In this document: in pieces, positions 1 to 12,900 of the stretch
Layout of the letters: the number at the start of each line of letters is the position of its first letter
How positions within the stretch are numbered: position 1 is the first letter of the stretch
Made by a program: the position numbers and the translations under genes
The notes under the pieces: model-generated
Databases searched by the model: none
Seen by the model: only the letters and a program-made list of their open reading frames with translations
What the model was told of the DNA's origin: nothing
Assembly: GCA_010015675.1 (NCBI GenBank)
Contig: ML976984.1
Location: 993,534 to 1,057,533, forward strand
Length of the DNA: 64,000 nt
Direction of reading: 5' to 3'
From: Byssothecium circinans
Taxonomy: Eukaryota; Ascomycota; Dothideomycetes; Pleosporales; Massarinaceae

Positions 1-2015
1 CTATTGTCAAAGAAGTGGTCGAGATACTCTTTGCCCGCACCTTAGTCAAGATCCTCTTTGCGACTGAGACGTTCGCCATGGGTCTCAATCTCCCCACCAG
101 GACTGTGGTCTTCTCCGGTTTCCGCAAGCATGATGGTCGGCAATTCCGAGACCTGCTTCCCGGCGAGTATACTCAGATGGCGGGACGAGCGGGACGTCGT
201 GGTTTAGATACAGTGGGAACGGTCATCATCTGTGCACCAGGATCAGACGAAGCACCTCCAATTACACGACTCAGGCAAATGATGCTAGGCGACCCCACGA
301 AGCTCAGATCACAGTTCCGACTCACCTACAACATGATCCTTAATCTCCTGCGTGTAGAGGCCTTGAAGATCGAAGAAATGATCAAACGCAGTTTTAGTGA
401 AAATGCGACGCAAGCCCTACTACCCGAACACGAGAAGAAGGTCAAGGTTTCCGAGGCCGACCTTGAGAAGATCAAGAGGGAGCCGTGTAAGACATGTGAT
501 ATTGATCTGGAAGCGTGTCACCAAGCGTGCATGGAATATCAACGCTTGACGAACGAGATGCATCTGGCTTTGTTGACCAACCCGGTTGGCAGGCGGACAC
601 TCGGACCAAACCGACTGATCATCTACAAGAAGGTTCGTCTCTTATCGTTATAACTAACGTCCGGATAGCTAATGCTATTAGAATGACATCCGCACGGTCG
701 GTATGTTGCTTCGGGAAGGAACTAGCAAAGGCGTTGAGCCTACCGTACAAGTCCTGGAAATCTCCGCAAACAACCAGCGCAAAGCCGATGACCTGCTACC
801 ATATCTGTCCCCGTTTGCAAAGTTCTTCCGGACTCTGCCTAACAAACCAAAGGAGTTCATTCTGAAGACCGCTTTGATACCCCTCAACGACGTTGAATGC
901 TTAACGCGGACCATTATAGATATCCCTGAAGGCGTGGAGAAGCTCAATCGGAGAAAAGGTAGATATTGCATATTTTTTAACAAGCTCCGCACTAACATCC
1001 GACTTAGATGCTCTCAAGCTTGCGCAAGATCAATTCGAGCCTCTGTGCAAATCCTGGAACTATAAAGACTGGGACGAGTTCGACTATGACAAGATCAAGA
1101 ATCTCAAGTTCAAAGAGATAGAGATGGAGCGGAAGAAAGTGGGACAAGAAGCCAGTCAGAAGCAGTGTCTGGACTGTCCCGACTTCCTGAAGCATGTATG
1201 TAGACCTTGGCACTTTATTAACGTCCATCTAACTAAGCATAGTTCGCCATGGAACACGACCAGTGGCTCATCAAAGAGAACATTCTTCAACTCCGCCAAC
1301 TCATGTCGGACCAAAACCTGCAACTGCTTCCGGACTATGAACAGCGCATCTCCGTCCTCAAGGATCTAGGTTTCGTCGATGAAGACACACGGGTTGAGCT
1401 TAAAGGCAAAGTAGCCTGCGAGATCCACTCAGCCGACGAACTTGTGCTCACAGAACTCATCCTCGAAAACGTGCTTGCAACATACGAGCCCGAAGAGATT
1501 GTCGCTTTGCTCTCCTGCTTCGTGTTTCAAGAAAAGACCACTACTGAGCCCACGCTAACTGCGTCCCTCACCCGCGGCATCGCGCAAATCGTCGCGATCT
1601 CGGAGAAGGTGAATCATCTGCAGACTGTCCACCAGGTCATTCTTGCGGCCGAAGACTCCAACGACTTTGTCAGTACGCCGCGCTTCGGCATGGTGGAGGT
1701 CGTGTATGAGTGGGCGCGCGGCATGAGTTTCAACCGCATTACCGACTTGACGGATGTTATGGAGGGTACCATCGTCCGGGTCATCACGAGGCTGGACGAA
1801 ACGTGCAGAGAAGTCAAGAACGCGGCGAGGATCATTGGGGATCCTGTCTTGTTTCAGAAGATGGGAGCGTGTCAGGAGCTGATTAAACGGTATGTTTGAT
1901 GTTTTGTGATCTTGAGGGCGAGGGATTCCTCGTTGTCGGTGAGACGAAGAACGAGGCTGAAGCTGACTCTTTTGTGAACAGGGATATATGCAATTGTGCA
2001 AGCTTGTACTTGTAG
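1..2015 (+). CDS. SKI2: Ski2-type DExH RNA helicase, 3' part (5' end outside window)
   Basis: This is the C-terminal 591 residues of Ski2, the cytoplasmic helicase of the Ski complex that feeds RNA 3' ends to the exosome. Exons <1-632, 682-958, 1008-1195, 1243-1889 and 1982-2015 join in frame (first complete codon at base 3). The sequence shows helicase motif V ([10 protein letters not shown]), motif VI ([12 protein letters not shown]), an arch-like stretch with a Cys cluster ([15 protein letters not shown]), and the C-terminal DSHCT helical domain rich in [14 protein letters not shown] helices. The last exon is tiny and gives the ending CASLYL, matching the ASLYL terminus I remember for yeast Ski2; this supports the final intron at 1890-1981. 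Mtr4 is the main alternative, but the [11 protein letters not shown] segment and the terminus favour Ski2. The N-terminal RecA domain lies off the left edge. Confidence 0.92.
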
Positions 2016-2796
2016 TCTGGAGTGAGGCACGTTGTCTGTGTGAAGGAGGGGGTTTGAGGTTCTGAGGCCTGAGGGGAGGCGTGGTTTATGCACTGTGTAT
2101 ATACAAGGATGAGAATATTTGACAGTTCTACATCCTTGAGCGAATGCATACGAAGGGGAGTCTTGTAAGAAGATGCGGAACGCTTGGTAGTAGTCTCAAA
2201 TCCGAAAGGATATCGAGTCAGTCTCAGGACTCCGCTGGGCTGGGCGATTGCGGGGGCGAAAGGGTCCAGTGTCCAGTAGCGATGGGCGTGACCCTGCCCA
2301 GAGTCACAAATGCGGACTCCAAAGCCCCAGTCGCAGAGAAGCAAAAGGTCTGCAGTGACAGATGGCCCGCGCCGACGAGGTGGTTCGGCATGCTTCGACG
2401 TTCCGTTGATTATTTGTTAGACAGTGGCGCATATTTTTTACAAGAGGCGCTAGTTTTATAGTCGGGGTCTGTGCGTCGGGCACGCACCTCTGCCCTCCCC
2501 CGCTACCATAGAATTCGGAGTTTCTCTACACACATTGAACAGTGAGCCAAACAACAAGCCGAGGCCGCGCGACCCAGCAGCAATAACAACAGCAACCTCA
2601 ACCTCGAGACAGCTATTTCTCTGGCCGGTCTCGCCTGTCCCTGTCTGCCAGTCCACGCCACGCCACGCCCCGGACGCTGTTCTGGCAGGCGCGAAGCGTT
2701 TCTTGTCCTTGTCCTTGTCCGCCCTCCCGCCAAATCCTCTCACCGCATACTGTAGAGCTCGCCAACAACGTCACCGCACCACCACCCCCGCCCAAA
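2016..2796. other. Intergenic: SKI2 3' flank and karyopherin promoter
   Basis: No coding region is supported here. Open frames on both strands are short and lack family-like composition. The last 150 bases before the karyopherin start are C-rich on the plus strand, as is common upstream of fungal start codons. Confidence 0.5.
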
Positions 2797-5700
2797 ATGG
2801 ACGTGTCGGCCTTGCGGGAGCGTGTGAAAAACACGCTGGACGCAAATGCCGCTATCCGCCAACAGGCCGAACTCGATCTCAAACATGTAGGTCCGCCGCC
2901 GTCGCCCATGCGACGCTGCCTGGGGTGCGCTGTACTGACTGGCACAGGCCGAAGAGCAGCCAGGCTTCACGGATGCCCTGCTGAACATATTGGAGAATGA
3001 GCAGGACCCTCCCATCCGATTGTCGAGTAAGATCGCGTCTTGCGCCTCTCCACGGCCGTCGGGAGTGCTAACTGCGCACAGCTGTCGTCTACCTCAAGAA
3101 CCGCGTCTCCAAGGGCTGGAGTCCGGCCGAAGAGTTCAGCCAGGCGAAGCCCATACCCGAGGAGGAGAAGCAGTCCTTCCGGAACCGTCTCGTGCCCATC
3201 CTCGTCGCCTCGCAGCCAAACGTCCGCGCCCAGCTCATCCCGACCCTCCAGAAGATCCTCTCGTACGACTTCCCGCAGAAATGGCCCAACTTCCTCGAGA
3301 TCACGATGCAGCTGCTGAACGCCGGAGACGTGCAGTCCATCTTCGCAGGTGTACAATGTTTGCTGGCGATATGCAAAATCTACCGGTTCAAGTCGGGGGA
3401 GAACCGCGCCGATTTCGACAAGATCGTCGCCATGGCCTTCCCTCAGTTGCTCAATCTCGGCAACCAGCTTGCTAATGAAACGAGTCTGGAGGCGGGCGAA
3501 ATCCTGCGGACAGTGCTGAAGGTGTACAAGCACGCTATATACGTAGGAATACCCAGTCCTCATACTGGAACTCAGGAGCTGACCCAGACACAGTTCGATC
3601 TCCCCCCTGCTCTGCGCGAACAGAACACTATGGTTGGATGGTGTACTCTTTTCCTCAGTGTCGTCGGCAAAGACCCCCCGGAGTGCTCATTAATCGACGA
3701 TCTCGACGAGCGCGAAATCAACCACTGGTGGAAGGCGAAGAAGTGGTCATACGCGAATCTGAATAGGCTATTCGTTAGGTGAGTGGCTTGAACATTATGC
3801 ACCACACCATAGGACTCCACTAATGACATCAGGTACGGTAATCCGTCAGCCCTGAGCAAGAACGCTGAAGTCGATTACACTGAAGTCGCAAAGTACTTCA
3901 TTGCCAATTTCGCGCCCGAGATCCTCAAGATATACCTCCAGCAGGTGGAGAAGTGGGTTGGAAAGCAGATTTGGCTGTCCAAGGCTAGTCTGTACTTCAC
4001 GCTCAATTTCCTCGACGAGTGCATCAAGCCGAAAACGATGTGGAACTTGCTCAAGCAGCATGTGGACAACCTCATTTCACATCTGATATTTCCCGTCCTG
4101 TGCCAGTCAGATGAGGACATCGAGCTGTTTGAGGAAGAGCCACAAGAGTACCTGCACAGGAAGCTCAACTTCTACGAGGAAGTGACCTCGCCCGACGTGG
4201 CTGCCACCAACTTCCTCGTCACTCTCACCAAGAACCGCCGAAAACAGACGTTCAGTGTGCTCAACTTCGTCAACGAAATAGTCAACCGGTACGAGGCTGC
4301 GCCGGACAACGAGAAGAACCCGCGGGAGAAGGAGGGCGCATTGCGCATGATTGGAACGCTTTCTGGTGTTATTCTGTCCAAGAAGAGTCCAATCGCCGAT
4401 CAGGTCGAATACTTCTTCGTTCGTCACGTTTTCCCCGAGTTCCGGAGCCCTCATGGATTCCTTCGTGCGCGCGCATGCGATACCCTGGAAAAGTTTGAAC
4501 AACTCGATTTCAAAGACCAGAACAACCTCATCATCATTTATCGCAATATCCTTGAGTCGATGGCGGATCCAACTCTTCCAGTCCGCGTGTCAGCTGCTCT
4601 GGCGCTGCAGCCACTCATTCGACACGACATCATCCGGACTAACATGAAGGCTAATATACCTCAGGTCATGCAGCAGTTACTGAAGCTGGCCAATGAGGTA
4701 GATGTCGATGCGTTGGCCAATGTTATGGAGGATTTTGTTGAGGTCTTTGCCCCCGAACTCACCCCTTTCGCAGTTGCTCTGAGCGAACAGTTACGAGATA
4801 CCTACCTTCGAATCGTGCGAGAACTGGTCTCACGTAATCAAGAGAAGGGGGAGGATGACTATGGAGACTTCTTGGATGAAAAGAGCATCACTGCGCTGGG
4901 TGTCCTTCAGACTATCGGAACACTCATCTTGACCCTAGAGAGCACGCCAGACGTTCTTCTTCACCTCGAGACTATCCTTATGCCCGTCATCACCATCACA
5001 CTGGAGAACAAGCTTTACGGTATGCAATACATTGCGCTTTCTAACTTGTTCCATTTTTGACGACTACAGATCTATACAACGAGGTTTTCGAGATCATCGA
5101 CAGCTGTACATTTGCTGCGAAGAGCATCTCTGCGACCATGTGGCAAGCATTTGAATTGATCCACCGGACTTTCAAGGCCGGTGCCGAGCTATATCTTGAA
5201 GGTTTGTCCATTCATCGAATAACCCTATCGTACCTTGCTGAGCCTCTTCAGACATGCTCCCTGCGTTGGAGAACTTCGTGAATTACGGCACCCAGACGCT
5301 CATTCAAAACCGGCCGTACCTCGATGCCATTGTTGACATGGTCCGCACAATTTTTAAAGATGACAAGGTCGGCGGCGTCGACCGCATCTGTGGCTGCAAG
5401 CTGTCCGAGATTGTCATGCTCAACATGCGAGGCCACGTCGACCAATATGTGCCCGAATTCATCGAGCTTACTATGGTCGTGCTCTTGAGTGACGAGGTGA
5501 AGGTCAAGTCGCTGCGAATACACCTTATGGAGGTGGTCATCAACGCAATCTACTACAATCCAGTCTTGGCGCTTCACGTGCTCGAATCCCGTGGCTGGAC
5601 GAACAAGTTCTTCAGCTTGTGGTTCTCTACTATCGACAGCTTCACACGGGTTCACGACAAAAAGCTGTGCATCTCCGCCATTTGCGCGCTGCTCACCTTG

Positions 5701-6433
5701 AAGGGTCAAGATGTGCCAGTTAGTGTGCAGCAGGGCTGGCCACGCCTGCTTCAAGGCATCGTCCGTCTGTTTCAGACTCTTCCTGCCGCTCTCAAGAGTA
5801 TGACACCTTCTACGGCTTTCAAGAAAGGTTTATGCTGACCAGTTGCAGATCGCGAAGAAGCAAAGAAGGATGACAATTTCGAATTCGCAAGCTACGACGA
5901 CGAGGAAGACGATGATGAATGGGAACAGGACCAAGACTGGAACAACGAGGTGGAAGAACCAGAGGACATCAAGGACGAGAGCGCCGCATATCTCGAGTTC
6001 TTGAACGAAGAGGTAATGTATTATGCGCATGCGGTTTGGTCATTGCTGACTGGTGACAGGCTCAAAAATTCAATACGATCCACGATGACGAGGATGATGA
6101 GCTCGAAGAAGAGAGCCTTCTTGAGACACCTCTAGACAAGATAGAGCCGTATGGCATGTTCAGGCAGGCACTGCTTCGTAAGTCACACCCTTCAAGAATT
6201 TAAACGAACCGAACAACTTGTGTTAACACAAGTTAGGCCTCCAATCAGAGCAGCCCGCTCTCTACGAGAACCTCACCAAGAACCTCAACGCCGAAGAGCA
6301 ACAAGTGGTCCAAGGCGCATTCCATCAAGCAGATGCGATCGCTGCAGCCGAAGCCGAGGAACATCAACGAGTGCTTGCCGCTGCTGCTGCACAAGGAGGT
6401 GGTGCACCGAATGGGAACGTGCCAGTGGGCTAG
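2797..6433 (+). CDS. NMD5: Importin-beta family karyopherin, Nmd5/Sxm1 (importin-7/8) type
   Basis: A 1069-aa nuclear import receptor of the importin-7/8 group. Nine exons (2797-2886, 2948-3026, 3082-3778, 3833-5019, 5070-5201, 5252-5797, 5849-6012, 6060-6177, 6237-6433) join in frame with GT-AG introns of 47-61 nt. Residues about 20-100 form the importin-beta N-terminal (Ran-binding) region, including AEEQPGF and VVYLKNRVSKGW. HEAT-like helical repeats fill the rest. Near residues 920-965 there is the strongly acidic stretch (DDEEDDDEWEQDQDW) typical of this subfamily. The length fits yeast Nmd5 (about 1050 aa). Filamentous fungi often have one Nmd5/Sxm1-type gene, so assignment between these two yeast paralogues is an inference. 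A Q/E/A-rich tail ends in a Gly-Pro-Asn stretch. Confidence 0.88.
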
Positions 6434-7365
6434 ATTTGGACCTACGTGCTTCTTTCATGCCTGATACGATATCCATACAAGCGCGTGGAAAACTTAGATA
6501 CTCGCTCTGTTCTTCTTGTTGGATTCCTAATTAATTTGTTCTTTCCTCTGTTCAGCGAGCATTTGGGACCCGAATTGCGCGTTTGATTCCGGATCGACTA
6601 TGGAACGGAACGGTGGAAATATGATGACCTGGCGTTGAATGAGGGAGGCTGTGAACGACATGAATTGATGGGTGACGGGTTTGGTTTGGTTTGGTCTGGG
6701 TCTTTTTCCGCCGGCGTAACTGTGAGTTTGTGTAGGAGCTGATGGCATCGATGAGGAATGAGAAAGAACGATTGAACGAAACAAGAGCAGAAGAGTGCGG
6801 ATGCATGGATGGGTGGTGGAAATACCTAGGTAGGTTTGGTGGACTGCACACATGCCTCGAGGGCTTGCTGTGATAGATAGTGTTCACCTTTGGGGTAGAG
6901 GAGGAATTGGTTTGGTAGGCCTCAATAGCCGAAGACAATGATTCATTGCTGCATAGTATCAGGGTATCGCAACCTGGGTTGAATGTTATTGTTACACAGG
7001 CACAGGCTCTGTTTCTCGTTGCATTTAGCCCGGTGTTCACATCCATGGATGGGAGGTCAAACACGTGGGGAACCGGGTTTACTGTTTGTTATCGATAAGG
7101 GACGAAGCTTAACCTTGTTCAGATTTTGGAAGCTCCGACGGGATGACACCCGCGCTTTGATTTCCGCGCAACGTGTTAAACAATTCTAGACCTCTTCCCC
7201 CAAAAAGCAATTCAGCGCGGTAACTTCGCCCATCCTCTCAGCAACTACCTATCTTACCTCTTCAAATACGCTCCTAAATTTTCTCTTTCATCCCGGAAAC
7301 CAACTGTATTCGCGATCGCGAGAATTCTCGAGGGGGATTGAGGCGCATTCAGATTGTTGGTCCTG
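6434..7365. other. Intergenic: karyopherin 3' flank and SEC12 promoter
   Basis: No gene is supported. A tri/pentanucleotide-like run (ggtttggtttggtttggtct) occurs near 6680-6700. The 3' part, 7190-7330, is pyrimidine-rich on the plus strand, consistent with promoter/5' UTR of the next gene. Confidence 0.5.
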
Positions 7366-9436
7366 ATGTCACGACCTACGGTTTCCAAGGCGAAGAGTAT
7401 GTTTCTAAAGATGCGATGGCGGAGATTCCAAAGGAAATTAGGAATAGTGGCTGACGAGAGCTATAGCTTCGTATCCTATATATGCCGCGAGCTTTGCGAA
7501 TAGCAAGCCTTCATACCTGGTTGTTGGCGGTGGAGGTGGAGCGGGCCGGCATGGCGTGAAGAACAAGATCACAGGTTAGTCGCGCGGATGGGAGTTGGAG
7601 AGGGAGTGGAGGACATGCTAATGGCGGTTCACAGTATTTGACTTCGGATCGCGCGCGCCGAACGTAGACCCTTGCGCTGAGATTGAGGCCTCGGAGGATG
7701 ATTCGGTGCAATCGCTGGCAAATCTAGCCACTAAGGATGGCTTGATTCTATATGCGGGTATCAACAGCAGCGAGGAAGACCGCTTAAAAGATAAGAACGA
7801 GCATCTCCGATCCTTTGAAGTCCAGTTTCCGAAGACGAATAGACGGGCGAGCAACGTGCAGGATGATAAGACGCCGCAGGGCAAGATCTCGTTCCTTAGC
7901 AAGACGAGCCTCTTCACGAACCCGACGACCGCAAGCGCGAAACGAGAGGGATATCAGCGGGTACTCCGACTCTCCCCGCCGCAGAGGAACGCTACGGGTC
8001 CGCCGAATAAACGCATTGGGGCTATTGCGTCGAGTCTAGCGGGCGATGAGAATGAGATGGTGGTCTTCAGCGCGACGACGAATCGGCCGGATAACGTTAA
8101 GGATGTCATTCAACGGGTACCGCTGAATAAGGGGCAGGAGGTGGAGGACATTGATATTCTGGATGAAGGGGAGGGACTGTTCCAGGTTGCGTATTGTCTG
8201 GCTGGCGATGTATTCGTTCAGCCCATACTCTACGACTTTGGCAAGAAGAAGAACCTGAGCAAGACGGGTTCGCTTAAGAAAGTCTACTCGGTTCCCTTCC
8301 CCGATACATACAACAAGAAGAATCGTCCGAAGATTCGGTGTATACGATGGCTGTCACCTTCGCATATTCTTCTCCTCGCGAACAAGCACAACAGGACTGG
8401 AGTCGACCTGTGGATCTTGAGGCTGTACGAGGAGGGACCAGGCTCGATTATTCTGCGGAAGACGCTGCCGAAACATGCGAAAGCGGCTGTGGGCATGGAT
8501 GTTGCGCTGCTGGATGCGGACTCGGATGGAGTGTATCAGGCTGTGGTCGCGGTGGCGGCGATTGACGTGTCGCTCACTGTCTTGACCATCGATTATCATG
8601 GGCAGTCACGGGACTCGTTGAGCCAGTTCCACAGTTTTGCGACTTATCGTGATGTGAGTTTGGCATGAGACGAGAGGGGATGAAGATGCTAACGAAGACA
8701 GGTCCATGAGCTTCAGATGACAAAAGTTGTCTTCTCGCCATTTTTCAAGCCAGAAGTCGCCCCGGGTAAGAAGCCGGGTGCGCAGTACCTCCGTCTCGCA
8801 TCGACATCGTTGGGAAACTCCATCGATGTGGAAACTTTTGAACTACAGCCCGTGTCCAAGAAGCCCAAATCTCGTTATATCCTCCAAAGCGCGAGCTCCT
8901 TGGCCATCACAAACACAGCCAAGTACATCATGATCGCCGTTATCATAGGCGCAATAGCCCTCATCCTTCAAGGCTTCATCGACCCCGAAGGCAGTCTAAC
9001 TAAGAGCATCATTCCTTCCAATCTCCAAGGCGCTGCCTCTGGCCTCAAACCCCCTGGTGCCATTGCCGACGAAGCACGCCGCGCCGCACACCTCAACAAC
9101 GCAAAAGCGTCAAACCGCCTTCTCGATCTTCTACATATTCACGGTCATCATGACACTCCCCCCACTGAGCGCAAGGCCATTGTTGTCCACCATGACCCAG
9201 ACAGTGACAGCGCGCTGAGCACGGAAATCCATGCTGGAGAGGAAGATGTGGTTAAGAAGCATACGGAAGCGAAGAAGTGGGAGGAGCTTTCACATCATGA
9301 GCAGAAGAGGTGGAAGGAACAGTTGGCAAGTGCGGGGATGTGGGCTGTAGAGGAGGGAGAAACCGTGCTCAAAGGTATCTTTTTTGGACAATTGGGTGGC
9401 CTGGTGGGGCAGATGGCGGCCGGTGTCATGGGGTAG
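7366..9436 (+). CDS. SEC12: Sec12-type guanine nucleotide exchange factor for Sar1
   Basis: A 630-aa ER membrane WD40 protein that loads GTP on Sar1 to start COPII vesicle budding. Exons 7366-7396, 7467-7574, 7635-8653 and 8702-9436 join in frame. The N-terminus reads YPIYAASFANSKPSYLVVGG, followed by the glycine-rich K-loop (GGGGGAGRHGVKNKITVFDF, residues about 27-46), the potassium-binding catalytic loop that marks Sec12/PREB. Beta-propeller blades continue to about residue 440. A single membrane segment (YIMIAVIIGAIALILQGFI, about 459-478) is followed by a roughly 150-aa luminal tail rich in His and Glu. The 7366 start was chosen because it puts MSRPTVSKAK just before the first blade and gives an in-frame 31-nt first exon. 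The long luminal tail is usual in filamentous fungi and poorly conserved. Confidence 0.9.
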
Positions 9437-9907
9437 GGAGTGTTGGTGTGTGATTACCTATGCATTGTTGTTCGGCGGTGACTGGATGGGTTTTAAGTGC
9501 TAGCGGTGGTGTTTGGGATGGTGTGTGATGGGGTATTGCTTTTTGAACCTGTATGAACGTGTTACGCTGTACGAGGGCTAGGAATAGCTCACCGCTGGGG
9601 ATTTGAATCATCGTATTCATTATTATCCTTCTATTGGAGTTTCACATCTGCGTACATGTATTGATCATGCATTCTGACGACTGGAGCTGTCCCAATCTGG
9701 CAGCGCGGTCAGAGTAGAGGGTCAAAGCGCCACTAGCGCGCCCGCCGCGTGATGTACAACCAGCGCAAGACAACAGCCCAATATTTTACTAGTAACTATT
9801 TCACCCCCTCACTTTCACCTTAAAGACACCCTCACACACTTCCTGTTCATGGAAGACACTACTATACCTTCACTCCCAGAAGCTGCGCGACTTAGGTGAA
9901 GTCGATC
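9437..9907. other. Intergenic: SEC12 3' flank and TOR promoter
   Basis: No gene is supported. The 120 bases before the TOR start are rich in C and CT runs, as expected of a fungal 5' UTR. Confidence 0.5.
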
Positions 9908-12900
9908 ATGGCGATGCAGCAGCAGCCGGCGCCGCTGGCGTCCACTCTGGACCGTATCGTGCACGAGCTGCGATCAAAGTAAGAGAGCCAGGCATAATGT
10001 CGTTGAGGGCTTCAATGGCTGACTGGCATACAGGAACGACGACACGAGGCAAAAGGCAGCGCATCTGGTGCGCCAGACGGTCGAAAATGCTCATCGAGGT
10101 GCGCACTCCCGCGAATCGAGGGGCCCAAACGTTGAATGAAGCTCTCCTAACGCACCCACGATATAGATTTCGCCCCGCAGGTCTTCGCCGCCTTCTACGA
10201 CAATGTCATCATCCGCATCTCCCAGCTTATGATCGCCGGCTCCGACTCCAACGAACGCATCGGCGGTATCCATGCGCTCAACTCCCTGATCGACTTCCGC
10301 GGCGACGATGCGGGCCAGAAGACGACGCGATTCGCGAGCTACCTCAAAGTTATACTGCGCGGGTCCGACAATGCGGCCATGGTTCTTGCGGCAAAAGCCC
10401 TGGGCCGTCTAGCGAAACCGGGAGGCACGCTCGCGGCTGAGGTTGTGGATGCGGAGGTCAAGTCGGCGCTGGAATGGCTGCAGATGGAACCTCGGAATGA
10501 AATCAGACGCTTCTCCGCGGTGCTGATTCTGAGAGAGCTGGCCAAGAATTCTCCCACGCTCATGTATCAGTGGATTGCGCAGATCTTCGAGGTCATTTGG
10601 GTCGCTCTCAGGGATCCAAAGGTGCTTATTAGGGAGTCGGCGGCCGAAGCCATCAGCGCGTGCTTTGAGATCATTTCACCGCGCGACTCGCAGATGCGGC
10701 ATCTATGGTTCGGAAGGGTCTACGACGAAATCCTCAAGGGCTTTGGGCTGAACACGAATGATGCGATCCATGGCAGTCTGCTGACTATGAAAGAACTTCT
10801 CGATAAGAGCGCGATGTTCATGAATGAGCAGAAGTACAAAGAGGCGGTCGAGACAGTATTGAAGTACAGAGACCATCGGGATCCGCTTGTCAGAAGAGAA
10901 GTCGTCCTCATCATCCCGATACTGGCCAGTTACTCCCCCACCGAGTTTGCGAGCAAGTATCTACACCAGTGCATGCTGCATCTGCAAGGTCTTATTCGAA
11001 AAGATCGAGACCGCGACAAGGCGTTTGTGGCTATTGGGCAGATTGCGAATGCCGTCGGTGTCGCTATTGCGCCGTATCTGGATGGCATACTCGGATTCAT
11101 CCAGGATGGTCTTGCGGCAAAGGCGAGGAATAAGGCGGTTAATGAGGCGCCCATCTTTCAGTGTCTCAGTATGATTGCGGCAGCTGTTGGACAGGCGCTC
11201 AGTAAGAATGTGGAACGCCTGCTCGATCCTATCTTTTCTTGCGGACTCAGCGACTCGCTTTTCCAGGCCCTGGTTGATATGGCGCATTACGTCCCTCCCT
11301 GTCGACCGATCATTCAGGAAAAGCTACTGGATCTTCTGAGCCAGATTCTTGCTGGACGACATTATTTACCACTAGGCAGCCCCTACTTGGTATCGCAGGC
11401 GCCCCAGATTTGGACGAGAGATCACAAGGACCCTCAGGTTATTGCTCAGCGAGAAGCGGAGATTGCACTGGCGCTGCATACACTGGGGAGCTTCGACTTT
11501 ACTGGCCATGTTCTCAACGAATTTGTGAGGGATGTTGCGATTCGATATGTCGAGGCGGATAATCCCGAGATCCGTAAACGTGCGGCTTTGACATGTTGCC
11601 AACTTTTCGTCAAGGACCCTATTGTACATCAGACGAGTGTGCAAGCAACCAAGGTTGTTGGCGACATCATCGAAAAGCTCCTCACCGTCGGCGTGGGCGA
11701 TATCGACCCTGAGATCCGGTGGGAAGTGCTCATGGCTCTGGATGCCCGGTTCGATCGACACCTTGGGAAAGCGGATAATATCAGGACCCTTTTCCTTGCC
11801 CTCAATGACGAGGTCTTTGTAATTCGAGAAGCGGCGATGTCGATCATCGGTCGGCTTACGACTATCAATCCGGCCTACGTTTTCCCGTCGTTGCGCAAGG
11901 TGCTACTTCAACTTCTGACGGAGGTCAACTATTCGAACAACCCGAGGAGCAAGGAGGAAAGCGCCAAACTTATTAGTAATCTGGTTGGTGCTGCGGATCA
12001 TCTCATCAAGCCACTCGTAGACCCCATAGTAGCCGTCCTCTTGCCCAAGGCTAGAGATCCTAACCCCGAGGTCGCGGCGACAACGCTGAAAGCTATCGGT
12101 GATCTCGCTACCGTCGGCGGAGAGAGTATGATCAAGTATATTCCGGAACTCATGCCCATCATTCTGGATTTCATGCAGGATCTTAGCGCAGACTGCAAGA
12201 GATTCGCTTCGTTGCGCGCACTTGGACAACTAGCTACCAATGCCGGATACGTCATGGAGCCGTACCACGATTACCCCGAACTCATGAACATCCTCATGAA
12301 TATCGTCAAGAGCGAGCCTGAGGGTGAACTTAGAAGGGAAACCGTCAAGCTTATGGGCATATTAGGTGCTCTGGATCCGGATGAGTACCAGAAAATTATG
12401 GAGCAGTCGCCGGATAAACATCTGATCATAGAATCCCAGTCTGTCACTGATGTTTCTCTGATCATGCAGGGCATCACTCCGTCGAACGAGGAATATTACC
12501 CAACCATTGTCATCAACACTCTCATGGGCCTGCTGAAGGACTCGTCAATGGCACAGTTCCACTCTGGGCTTGTCGATGCCGTCATGAATATTTACGCTAC
12601 GATGGGACTGAAGTGTGTGCCCTTTCTCAATCAGGTCGTCCCAGGATTCTTGCAAGTCATCCGTTCGGCACCTGTGGGACGTACAGAGGGCTACTTCAAT
12701 CAGCTGGGTCAACTCGTTCGTATTGTCCGGCAACATATCCGACCGTATCTTCCTAGCATTCTTACGACTATTCAAGAGTTCTGGGGCACGACGCCTCAGT
12801 TACAAGCTACGATTCTGTCGCTCATCGAGTCGATTGCCCGGTCGCTAGAAGGAGAGTTCAAGGTGTATTTGGCTGATGTGCTGCCTCTCATGCTCGGCGT